From: Pseudomonadota bacterium
Lineage (GTDB): Bacteria; Pseudomonadota; Alphaproteobacteria; Rhizobiales; Beijerinckiaceae
DNA length: 9,741 nucleotides
NCBI GenBank assembly: GCA_023393655.1
Contig: JAEWKP010000018.1
Location: forward strand, 1 to 9,741
Direction: 5' to 3'
The translations under genes and the position numbers were made by a program. The notes under the pieces were generated by a model that did no database searches, was not told where the DNA came from, and worked only from the letters and a program-made list of their open reading frames with translations. Positions 1-6,580 of the stretch are shown piece by piece. Each line of letters opens with the position of its first letter. Within the stretch, counting starts at the first letter, position 1.

Positions 1-140
1 ACCCAGATGTTCAAAACGTTGCCGCGATAGCTCATGGTCAGGCCGACCGGGATCATCAGGAAGACGACCGCCACCGTGATCCAGTGCAGCGTCCGTGCGA
101 TCGGACTGTAGGTGCGGTTTATCGGCATCTCGTCTTGCAT
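1..140 (-). CDS. Cytochrome b561-family membrane protein, N-terminal fragment
   Basis: Only the first 46 codons lie in the window; the gene runs off the left edge. The protein opens with a short polar leader, then YSPIARTLHWITVAVVF, which matches the start of bacterial b561-type cytochromes (R-Y-x-x-x-A-x-x-L-H-W). His19 in LHW is the expected first-helix haem ligand. Residues about 19-36 are hydrophobic and would form the first membrane helix. Known members are four-helix di-haem proteins of the inner membrane that pass electrons between quinol and acceptors such as superoxide, or serve as the b-subunit of oxidoreductases; the fragment cannot say which. The ATG at 140-138 is chosen because AGGGG (minus strand, 148-152) lies 7 nt ahead. 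A second in-frame ATG four codons later has no comparable site. The gene is divergent from ribA. The family call is fairly secure; the exact function is open. Confidence 0.8.
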   Translation of the reverse strand, partial: MQDEMPINRTYSPIARTLHWITVAVVFLMIPVGLTMSYRGNVLNIW

Positions 141-393
141 CGGAAGGCCCCTGACCTGCTGCCGGAACGGCATTCATCCCACATTCAAGCGTTTGCGCCC
201 ATAGGATGGCGATGCGCTCTGGAGGTTCCCGTTTTCGCCTGCCGACAGACGCGACCTGACGTGGTTTTGATCGTGGAACCCGCGCCATGCCGGCCACGTT
301 GCTGGCAGAGTGCACTGCAAAGCCCTATATCCATACCGATGGTGCCCTGGATGCCCCTCGGCCGGTCGCCGGCCCAATCTGACGGACTTTTCG
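141..393. promoter_or_regulatory. Divergent intergenic region between cytochrome b561 gene and ribA
   Basis: This 253-nt gap separates two divergently transcribed genes, so promoters for both should lie here. I see no coding sequence I can support. The left end carries the ribosome-binding AGGGG of the cytochrome gene. The right end holds a small GC hairpin (360-374). CTATAT at 325-330 is the only AT-rich hexamer resembling a -10 box for ribA, but the best upstream -35-like TTGCTG (299-304) is 20 nt away, too far for a clean sigma-70 promoter. No FMN riboswitch is recognisable. Confidence 0.4.
360..374 (+). other. GC hairpin in the ribA leader
   Basis: GGCCGG-TCG-CCGGCC is a perfect 6-bp stem with a three-base loop, ending 19 nt before the ribA ATG. 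All six pairs are G-C, so it would be stable in mRNA. It could influence ribosome access or RNA decay. Short GC palindromes are also expected by chance in DNA this GC-rich, and no competing structure that would make it a switch is visible. Confidence 0.3.
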
Positions 394-1521
394 ATGCCTG
401 AGTCGCGTACGCTCTTCGGCCCATCCCTCCAGACGGATCTCGTGAAGGTCGAACGGGCGATTGCCGAGTTTCGAGCCGGCCGCCCGGTCCTGCTCCGCGA
501 TGGCGAACAGCTCGCGCTGGCCCTCTCCGCCGAACTCACCGACGATGAACTCGCCCGCCGTTTCGATGCTCTGGCGCAGGGCCGCGGCCATCTCGTGCTG
601 AGCGCCGCGCGCCTTCGTCGTCTCGGCGCCAAGGGACGCCTGGAGACCGGCGTCTTTGCCTTGCCGGCCATCGACACCGGCCGCATCGAGACGCTCGCGC
701 TCAAGATCGACGGCCGCATGGATGCGCCGGTCGCCCCGGCCTCCGGCCTCGACGAGGCCGCGCTGGAATTGGCCCGCCTTTCACTCGTGCTGCCCGCCGT
801 GATTCTCGTGCCCGTGAACGCTGAAGCGGTCGCAGCCGAGCCACTCGTGGAAGTCGAGATCGCAGCGGTGAACGGCTACCGCGCCGAGCAGGCGGCAACG
901 CTGAAGATCGTCGGCCGCGCCCCGGTGCCGCTGGAGGGCGCGCCGGATACCGAATTCGTCGTCTTCCGCGGCGGCGAGGGCCTGCGCGATCAGGTCGCGA
1001 TCATCGTCGGCAAGCCCGATCTTTCGGCGGCCGTGCCGGTGCGCCTGCATTCGGCCTGCCTGACCGGGGACCTGTTCGGCTCGCTGAAATGCGATTGCGG
1101 CGACCAGCTGCGCGAGACCGTGCAGTGGATGGCCGCGAACGAGGGCGGCATCCTGCTCTATCTCGACCAGGAAGGCCGCGGCAACGGCATCTCCAACAAG
1201 ATGCGCGCCTACAAGCTGCAGAGCCAGGGCTGGGACACCTATGACGCCGACGAGGTCCTCGGCTTCGATCTCGACCAGCGCCATTTCGACTTCGCCGCGA
1301 ACATGCTGAAGCAACTCGGCGTCTCCAGCGTGGTGGCGCTGACGAACAACCCGCAGAAGATCGGCGCGATCGAGGCGGCAGGGCTCGAAGTCGCGGCGAC
1401 CCAGCGCGTGCTGGGGCGGCCGAACGCGCACAATGTCCGCTATCTCGCCTCCAAGCGCGACCGCGCCGGCCATTTCATCGACATGGACGCGCTGATGGCG
1501 CGCGCCGCCCCGACGGATTGA
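394..1521 (+). CDS. ribA: GTP cyclohydrolase II with degenerate RibB-like N-terminal domain
   Basis: The C-terminal half (about residues 160-365 of 375) is a complete GTP cyclohydrolase II, which opens GTP to 2,5-diamino-6-ribosylamino-4-pyrimidinone 5'-phosphate, formate and pyrophosphate: the first step of riboflavin synthesis, in the cytoplasm. Visible signatures are RLHS (217-220), the zinc cysteines C222, C233 and C235 in CLTGDLFGSLKCDC, QEGRG (259-263), Y273 in RAY, D294/R296 in DQRHF, and TNNPQK (318-323). The first 140 residues follow the layout of DHBP synthase (RibB): an AI-x-x-x-RAGRPV opening and a late GLDEAALELARLSLVLPAVILVPV. They lack the acidic D-R-E-x-E-G-D metal-binding motif and the R-P-G-H segment, so RibB activity is unlikely. 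The ATG at 394 is preferred over an in-frame ATG at 310 because the protein begins sensibly there; only a weak CGGA lies upstream. The next gene starts 31 nt after the stop. Confidence 0.93.
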   Translation: MPESRTLFGPSLQTDLVKVERAIAEFRAGRPVLLRDGEQLALALSAELTDDELARRFDALAQGRGHLVLSAARLRRLGAKGRLETGVFALPAIDTGRIETLALKIDGRMDAPVAPASGLDEAALELARLSLVLPAVILVPVNAEAVAAEPLVEVEIAAVNGYRAEQAATLKIVGRAPVPLEGAPDTEFVVFRGGEGLRDQVAIIVGKPDLSAAVPVRLHSACLTGDLFGSLKCDCGDQLRETVQWMAANEGGILLYLDQEGRGNGISNKMRAYKLQSQGWDTYDADEVLGFDLDQRHFDFAANMLKQLGVSSVVALTNNPQKIGAIEAAGLEVAATQRVLGRPNAHNVRYLASKRDRAGHFIDMDALMARAAPTD

Positions 1522-1552
1522 CCGCGCCGCCGTTTGCGATCAGGCCTGGCTG

Positions 1553-3916
1553 ATGCCCGAGCCCGACAACACCCTGCCCGACAATCCCGGACGCTGGCCG
1601 CTCGCCAGCGTCTGCGTGATCGTGTTCGTCGCCTGGCTCGCCCTCTCCTGGCCCTGGCTGTCGGGCACGCTGACCATTCCCTGGGATGCCAAGGCGCATT
1701 TCCACCCGCAGCTCCAGTTCCTCGCCGATGCCTGGCACAAGGGCCTCTCGCCGTTCTGGACACCCTATGTCTTTTCCGGCTCGCCACAGGTCGCCGATCC
1801 GCAATCGCTGATCTTCTCGCCGTCCTTCGCGTTGATAGCCCTGCTGAACCCGGCTCCGAATTTCCGCTGGAGCGACGGCGCCGTGCTCGGCACGCTTTTG
1901 CTCGGCGCCCTTTCGATCGTCGTGATCTTCCGTGATCGCGGCTGGCATCCCGCGGGAGCAGTGGTTGCGGCGCTCGCCCTCGCCTTCGGAGCGGCCGCCG
2001 CCTGGCGCATCCAGCATGTCGGGCAGGTACTGAGCCTCGGCTATTTCGCGATCACGCTTGTCCTGCTCTCGCGGGCGCTGGAGCGCGGCTCGATCGCCTA
2101 CGGCCTGGCTGCCGGCATCGTCTCCGGCTTCATGGTTCTGGGACGCGACCAGGTCGCGCTGATCGGCGTCTATGTGCTTGCCGGCCTCGTCATCACCGCG
2201 ATCCTGATGGCGCAGAGCCCGTGGCGCGCCTTCCGTGCCAGCCTGCCGCCGCTCATTGCCGGCACGCTCGGCGCCATCCTGGTCGCCACGATCCCGATCC
2301 TGCTGACCGCCTTCATCGCGCAGGAATCGAATCGCCCCGTCATCGATTTCGTCGAGGCCGGCAAGGGCTCGCTCCATCCGGCCGCGCTGCTCACCGGGCT
2401 CTTCGCCAATCTCTATGGCGCCGCCGGGCCGCTCGCCGATTTCTGGGGCGCGCCGAGCCATGCCTGGGAAGCGCGCTTCGGCCCGCTCGGCCTCTTCCTC
2501 GCCCGCAACATGAGCGAGCTCTATCTCGGCCTGCTGCCGATGGGCCTGATCCTCACGGTCGGCCTCGTCCGCGGCGCGCTCTGGCGGCGCGAGATCGTCC
2601 CGCTCACCGTCGCGGCGCTGATCGTGCTGCTCTTCGCGCTCGGCCGCTACACGCCGGCCTTCCACGTGCTGTTCGAACTGCCCGGCATCAGCTTCTACCG
2701 CCGCCCGGCCGATGCGCTCTTCATCCTCGGTGCCCTGCTCGCCCTGCTCGGCGGCTACCTGACCCATCTCGTGATGACCGGGACAGCCCCGAAGGCGCGG
2801 CCCTGGCAGGTCGCCGTTGAGGCCCTGATCTTCACCGGCGCGCTCGCACTCGCGCTCTGGCTCGCCTGGACGGTCGGGCGCATTCCGGTCGCGACCATCT
2901 CGCTCGTCATCGCGGCGCTGTGCGGCATGCTCTCGCTCGGCGGCCTCGTTGCAGCGCACGGGTTTGCCAAACGAGGTTCCGTATTCGCGGCGACCCTGGT
3001 GCTGGCCGCGACGCTGACCATCGACCTCGCAGTCAACAATGGACCGAGCGAATCCACGGCTCTCCCCGCAAAGATGTATGACGTGCTGCGCAAGGACAGC
3101 AGCAACGACACCATCGCCCTGCTGAAGCGCGAGACCGCCCGCACGGCCGCTCCCGACCGGCGCGACCGCATCGAGCTTGCGGCGATCGACTTCCACTGGC
3201 CGAATGCCAGCCTCGTCCACGAACTCGACAACACGCTGGGCTACAACCCGCTCCGGCTCGGCCTCTATACCAAGGCGACCGGCGCCGGAGACCATGTCGC
3301 CCTGCCGGATCAGCGCACCTTCTCCCCGCTGATGCCGGGCTACCGCTCGCCGCTCGCCGATATGCTGGGCCTGCGCTTCATCGCGACCGGCGTGCCCGTC
3401 GAGCAGATCGACAAGCGCCTGAAGCCCGGCGACCTCAAGCAGATCGCCCGCACAAAGGACGCCTTCGTCTACGAGAACCCGCGCGCCCTGCCCCGCGTGC
3501 TGCTGGTCACGGACGCCCGGAAGGCCGATTTCGACGCGATCCTCAAGACCGGCACATGGCCTGAGGGTTTCGACCCGCGCCGCACCGTCCTGCTCGACCG
3601 CGATCCGCCGCCACTGCCCACCGGCCCGCTCGGCCCCGACAGCGTCGCGATTCGCGACTACGGCACCACGACCGTCACGCTCGCGGCCGAGACGGCACGT
3701 GGCGGGTATCTCGTGCTCAACGACGTCTGGCACCATTGGTGGCAGGTCGAGATCGACGGCCAGCCGGCCGAGTTGCTGCGCGCCAATGTCCTGTTCCGGG
3801 CCGTCGTCGTGCCGCCCGGCCAATCGACGGTGCGCTTCGTCTTCCGCCCGCTGCAGGGGCTCTGGCACGACATCGGGGCGCATCTGCGCAAGCCTCCGGC
3901 AACGCAGCCGGGCTAG
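1553..3916 (+). CDS. YfhO-like polytopic membrane protein, putative GT-C glycosyltransferase
   Basis: A 787-residue protein of YfhO-like architecture. One helix (about 17-37) precedes a large outside loop with D45 (IPWDAKAHF) and the motif FWTPYVFSGSPQVADPQ (68-84), as in YfhO and other GT-C proteins, where an early acidic residue is the usual catalytic position. About ten further hydrophobic segments run to about residue 492, including the conserved ALGRY...LPGISFYRRPADALF stretch (362-390). Residues about 493-787 are soluble and should be periplasmic, ending in a beta-rich unit with VYENPRALPRV (639-649), GGYLVLNDVW (717-726) and LLRANVLFRAVVVPPG (741-756). GT-C enzymes use polyprenyl-phosphate sugars; Bacillus YfhO modifies lipoteichoic acid, which this organism should lack, so the acceptor is unknown. 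Family YfhO proteins normally end with one more helix; none is seen here. The ATG has only a weak ribosome site, and the gene probably shares the ribA transcript. Family call good; activity inferred. Confidence 0.8.
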   Translation: MPEPDNTLPDNPGRWPLASVCVIVFVAWLALSWPWLSGTLTIPWDAKAHFHPQLQFLADAWHKGLSPFWTPYVFSGSPQVADPQSLIFSPSFALIALLNPAPNFRWSDGAVLGTLLLGALSIVVIFRDRGWHPAGAVVAALALAFGAAAAWRIQHVGQVLSLGYFAITLVLLSRALERGSIAYGLAAGIVSGFMVLGRDQVALIGVYVLAGLVITAILMAQSPWRAFRASLPPLIAGTLGAILVATIPILLTAFIAQESNRPVIDFVEAGKGSLHPAALLTGLFANLYGAAGPLADFWGAPSHAWEARFGPLGLFLARNMSELYLGLLPMGLILTVGLVRGALWRREIVPLTVAALIVLLFALGRYTPAFHVLFELPGISFYRRPADALFILGALLALLGGYLTHLVMTGTAPKARPWQVAVEALIFTGALALALWLAWTVGRIPVATISLVIAALCGMLSLGGLVAAHGFAKRGSVFAATLVLAATLTIDLAVNNGPSESTALPAKMYDVLRKDSSNDTIALLKRETARTAAPDRRDRIELAAIDFHWPNASLVHELDNTLGYNPLRLGLYTKATGAGDHVALPDQRTFSPLMPGYRSPLADMLGLRFIATGVPVEQIDKRLKPGDLKQIARTKDAFVYENPRALPRVLLVTDARKADFDAILKTGTWPEGFDPRRTVLLDRDPPPLPTGPLGPDSVAIRDYGTTTVTLAAETARGGYLVLNDVWHHWWQVEIDGQPAELLRANVLFRAVVVPPGQSTVRFVFRPLQGLWHDIGAHLRKPPATQPG

Positions 3917-4017
3917 CGGCCGGCCGCGGGGGAAGGCGAAAATCGCCTCTCCTGCCAATTTTGGCCGCGCTATCGTGGCAGAGAGCCCGGCCTGATAGCG
4001 AGATTTGCGAGATAACC
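3917..4017 (+). promoter_or_regulatory. Intergenic region ahead of the MFS exporter, with small inverted and direct repeats
   Basis: This 101-nt gap contains three small structures. AGGCGA-AAA-TCGCCT (3934-3948) is a 6-bp hairpin, with TTTT only 10 nt later, so at best a poor terminator for the YfhO-like gene. GCCAA-TT-TTGGC (3954-3965) is a 5-bp inverted repeat of the size a repressor might bind. GCGAGAT occurs twice (3998-4004 and 4007-4013) just before the ATG. Drug exporters are often controlled by a local TetR- or MarR-type regulator, but no regulator gene is in the window, so an operator role is speculation. No clear -35/-10 pair is visible. Confidence 0.35.
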
Positions 4018-5547
4018 ATGACGACGGCACCCGCTTCGACCCGGGGCGAGAAGGCGACGCGGCGCGAATGGCTCGGCCTGATCGCGATCGCCCTGCCCTG
4101 CATGATCTATTCGATGGATCTGACGGTGCTGAACCTCGCGGTGCCGACGCTGACGCGCGAGTTGAAGCCGAGCGCAAGTCAGCTCCTCTGGATCATCGAT
4201 ATCTACGGCTTCATGGTCGCCGGGTTCCTGATGACCATGGGCACGCTGGGAGACCGCATCGGCCGCCGCCGCCTGCTGATGATCGGTGCCGCCTTCTTCG
4301 GCGTCGCCTCGACCATCGCCGCCTTCTCGAACAGTGCCGAGATGCTGATCGCGATGCGTGCCGTGCTCGGCATCGCCGGCGCGACGCTCGCCCCCTCGAC
4401 GCTCTCGCTGATCACGGTGATGTTCACCGACGAGAAGGAGCGCACCTTCGCGATCTCGATGTGGATCGCCAGCTTCTCGGCCGGCGCCATCATCGGGCCG
4501 GTCGTCGGCGGCTTCCTGATCGAATATTTCTGGTGGGGCTCAGTCTTCCTCATCGCCGTGCCGCCAATGCTGCTCCTGCTCGCGATCGGCCCGATCCTGC
4601 TGCCGGAATACCGCGCTCCGAATGCCGGCCGTATCGACGTCCTCAGCGCCCTGCTGTCGCTCGCCGCCGTGCTCGGGCTGATCTACGGCGTCAAGCACTG
4701 GGCGGCCGAGGGCTTCGACGGGCTGGCCGCCGCCGCGATCCTCGTCGGCCTCGCCTTCGTCCTGATCTTCATCCGGCGCCAGAGGCGGCTCGCCGACCCG
4801 ATGGTCGATCTCGCCATGTTCCGGATTCCCGCCTTCCGGGCGGCGCTGGCGATCAACCTCGCCGGCATCCTGTTCATGTTCGGCAGCTTCATCTTCATGG
4901 CGCAGTATTTTCAGCTCGTCGCCGGATTGACGCCGCTGCAGGCCGGGCTCTGGTCGCTGCCCTCGGCCATCGCCTTCACCCTCGCCTCCTTCGTCACGCC
5001 CGCGCTGGTGGGGCGCTACAAACCGGCAACCTTGATGGCCGGCGGCATGGCGCTGTCGGCGATCGGCTTCGTCTGGCTCGTCTTCGCGCCGAACCTGATC
5101 CAGATCGTTGCGGCCTCGGTCGTGTTCTCGATCGGCTTCACGCCGGTGATCACGCTGACGACCGGCATCGTCGTCGGCTCGGCCCCGCCCGAGCGCACCG
5201 GCGCGGCCTCGGCCATGTCGGAAACCTCTGCCGAACTCGGCGGTGCGCTCGGCATCGCCGTGCTCGGCAGCCTGGGCGCCGCGCTCTATCGCAGCCGCAT
5301 GGCGGATGTCGCGGTGTCCGGCGTCAGTCCGGATGCGCTCGCACCGGCCCGTTCGACCCTGGGCGGCGCGCTGGCGCTGGCCTCGGGACTCTCGCCCGAT
5401 CAGGCCGGGCCGATGCTGGCGCGGGCTAGCGACGCCTTCATGGTCGGCTTCCGCGCGGCGGCGATCCTGTCGATCATCGGCATGCTGCTCTGCATCGTCA
5501 TCACGCTGACGACCCTGCGCGACGCCCGCTCGGGCGACGCGCACTGA
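4018..5547 (+). CDS. MFS drug exporter, DHA2 family (QacA/SmvA type, 14 helices)
   Basis: A 509-residue inner-membrane drug:proton antiporter. It aligns from end to end, as I recall it, with staphylococcal QacA (514 residues): SMDLTVLNLAVP (32-43) with D34, QLLWIIDIYGF (55-65) with D61, motif A GDRIGRRR (78-85), AGATLAPSTLS (120-130) and motif C GAIIGPVVGG (156-165). Fourteen hydrophobic segments are consistent with DHA2. QacA D34 and D61 are membrane acidic residues linked to transport of cationic compounds, and both are kept. At the place of QacA D323, important there for divalent cations, this protein has AIAF (317-320), that is Phe320. Likely substrates are lipophilic cations such as quaternary ammonium compounds, dyes or methyl viologen, but this is family inference. 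The ATG at 4018 gives the normal N-terminus; an upstream extension would be non-homologous arginine-rich sequence. The ribosome site is weak. Convergent with the HAD gene. Confidence 0.9.
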   Translation: MTTAPASTRGEKATRREWLGLIAIALPCMIYSMDLTVLNLAVPTLTRELKPSASQLLWIIDIYGFMVAGFLMTMGTLGDRIGRRRLLMIGAAFFGVASTIAAFSNSAEMLIAMRAVLGIAGATLAPSTLSLITVMFTDEKERTFAISMWIASFSAGAIIGPVVGGFLIEYFWWGSVFLIAVPPMLLLLAIGPILLPEYRAPNAGRIDVLSALLSLAAVLGLIYGVKHWAAEGFDGLAAAAILVGLAFVLIFIRRQRRLADPMVDLAMFRIPAFRAALAINLAGILFMFGSFIFMAQYFQLVAGLTPLQAGLWSLPSAIAFTLASFVTPALVGRYKPATLMAGGMALSAIGFVWLVFAPNLIQIVAASVVFSIGFTPVITLTTGIVVGSAPPERTGAASAMSETSAELGGALGIAVLGSLGAALYRSRMADVAVSGVSPDALAPARSTLGGALALASGLSPDQAGPMLARASDAFMVGFRAAAILSIIGMLLCIVITLTTLRDARSGDAH

Positions 5548-5573
5548 CGGTACTCGTTATCTGCGGTAACACG

Positions 5574-5688
5574 CCGTCATCCCGGGCTTGACCCGGGATC
5601 CATGCCAGAACGTCACCGATCAAGGTTCAGGCATGGATCCCGGCTCTACGCTTCGCTCCGGCCGGGATGACTCGCGTTTCAATGACGG
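5574..5688. repeat. REP-like intergenic palindrome between convergent genes
   Basis: The element is a nested imperfect palindrome. GTCATCCCGG (5576-5585) pairs with CCGGGATGAC (5662-5671). Inside it CCGGGATCCATGCC (5593-5606) pairs perfectly over 14 bp with 5630-5643. Alternatively two local hairpins form: ATCCCGGG-CTTGA-CCCGGGAT (5579-5599) and ATCCCGGC/GCCGGGAT (5637-5644 with 5661-5668). CCGTCAT (5574-5580) also matches ATGACGG (5682-5688). The core, cgtcatcccgggcttga, is a type I recognise from many alphaproteobacterial intergenic regions. Sitting between converging stop codons, it could serve as a two-way terminator or mRNA 3'-end protector. It carries no ORF. Confidence 0.8.
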
Positions 5689-5719
5689 AAAGTCTGCCCT
5701 AGTCTTGCGATGATCCCTT

Positions 5720-6580
5720 TCAGGCCAGCGCGCCCATTGCCGCGATCGGCTGGACGGGAAGACCGCCCAGCACCCTGGCGAGCCCGGCCGCATCGACCTC
5801 CCCGCCCCGCATCGTCTCGTCGCGATGGATGCCGCCGGCGATGAACAGGCTGTCGAAGCCCATCAGGCGCGCCCCGGCGAGGTCGGTACGGACCGCATCG
5901 CCGATCACCAGCACCTTGCCGGGCTCGACCGAACGGCCGCCGCGCGCATCGGCCGCCGCGGCGAGCGCAAGATCATAGGCCGGGCGATAGGGCTTGCCCG
6001 CCCAGGCGACGGCGCCGCCGAGCTCCTCATAGATCGTCGCAAGCGCCCCGGCGCAGGGCAGCAGGTCCTCGCCGACATGCACGACGAGATCGGGATTGCC
6101 ACAGATGAAGGGCAGTCCGCGCCGGGCGAAGCGCTCCAGCAGCGGCCGGTACTGCTCCGGTGTCTCGGTGCGGTAATCGTTGAGCTCGGTCGCAACGACG
6201 ATATCGGCCGGCTCTTCACCGACAAGCGCGACGTCGAGCCCGTCAAACACGGCCCGGTCGCTCTGCCAGCCGATATGATAGGCGCGCTTGTGATGGCTCT
6301 GGGCGATCAGGGCGCGCGTGACGTCGCCCGAGGTAACCAGCCGGTCCCAGGCCTCGCGCGGCACGCGCTTGGCGTCGAGCAGCCCGGCGACCTGCTGCGA
6401 CGGCCCCGGCGCATTCGAGAGCAGCACCACCGTGCCGCCGCGCTCGCGATAGGCCATCAAGGCCTCGCAGGCCGGCTCCAGCGCCCAAAGCCCGTCATGC
6501 ACGACGCCCCAGACATCGCTGATCAGCACATCGTAGCGGGCGAGAAGATCGCCCGCCCGCTTCACAACCGGAACACTCAT
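5720..6580 (-). CDS. HAD superfamily class IIA hydrolase, TIGR01459-like
   Basis: A 286-residue cytoplasmic HAD protein of the NagD-like IIA type, of normal length. Motif I is LISDVWGVVHDG (19-30) with nucleophile D22; motif II is LLSNAPGPS (53-61) with S55; motif III is K196 in AWAGKPYRPAYD; motif IV is VIGDAVRTDLAGA (225-237) with D228 and D233. The cap (about 85-190) lies between motifs II and III. The residue two after the nucleophile is Trp24, not the Asp acid/base of ordinary HAD phosphatases; D-x-W-G or D-x-F-G is, as I recall, typical of this subfamily, so it may be a specialised phosphatase or not a phosphatase. The start overlaps the kinase stop in TGATG, and GGAGG (minus strand, 6591-6595) lies 10 nt ahead, so translation is coupled to the kinase. 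Relatives are often beside the FAD synthetase gene ribF in this order; ribF is not in this window. The substrate is unknown. Confidence 0.88.
   Translation of the reverse strand: MSVPVVKRAGDLLARYDVLISDVWGVVHDGLWALEPACEALMAYRERGGTVVLLSNAPGPSQQVAGLLDAKRVPREAWDRLVTSGDVTRALIAQSHHKRAYHIGWQSDRAVFDGLDVALVGEEPADIVVATELNDYRTETPEQYRPLLERFARRGLPFICGNPDLVVHVGEDLLPCAGALATIYEELGGAVAWAGKPYRPAYDLALAAAADARGGRSVEPGKVLVIGDAVRTDLAGARLMGFDSLFIAGGIHRDETMRGGEVDAAGLARVLGGLPVQPIAAMGALA

Noticed and set aside
303..319. Sigma-54-like TGGCAG...TGCA ahead of ribA
   Set aside because: The GG-to-GC spacing is one base too long for a sigma-54 promoter, and ribA is not usually controlled this way.
141..393. Possible FMN riboswitch upstream of ribA
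   Set aside because: The conserved RFN-element sequence blocks and multi-stem layout are not visible; only one short GC hairpin is present.
310..393. In-frame upstream extension of ribA from ATG 310
   Set aside because: The added 28 residues are Cys/Pro-rich and unlike the family, and no ribosome site supports it; ATG 394 gives a normal N-terminus.
1475..4177. A 900-codon open frame on the minus strand, antisense to the YfhO-like gene
   Set aside because: Its product is a monotonous Arg/Glu/Asp/Gly-rich sequence with no domain, and it mirrors the codon bias of the real plus-strand gene. Long antisense frames are expected in GC-rich genomes.
4005..5544. Long overlapping frames on both strands inside the MFS gene (4005-5429 plus, 4540-5544 minus)
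   Set aside because: Both give low-complexity Arg/Asp-rich translations, while the chosen frame shows full DHA2 motifs along its length.
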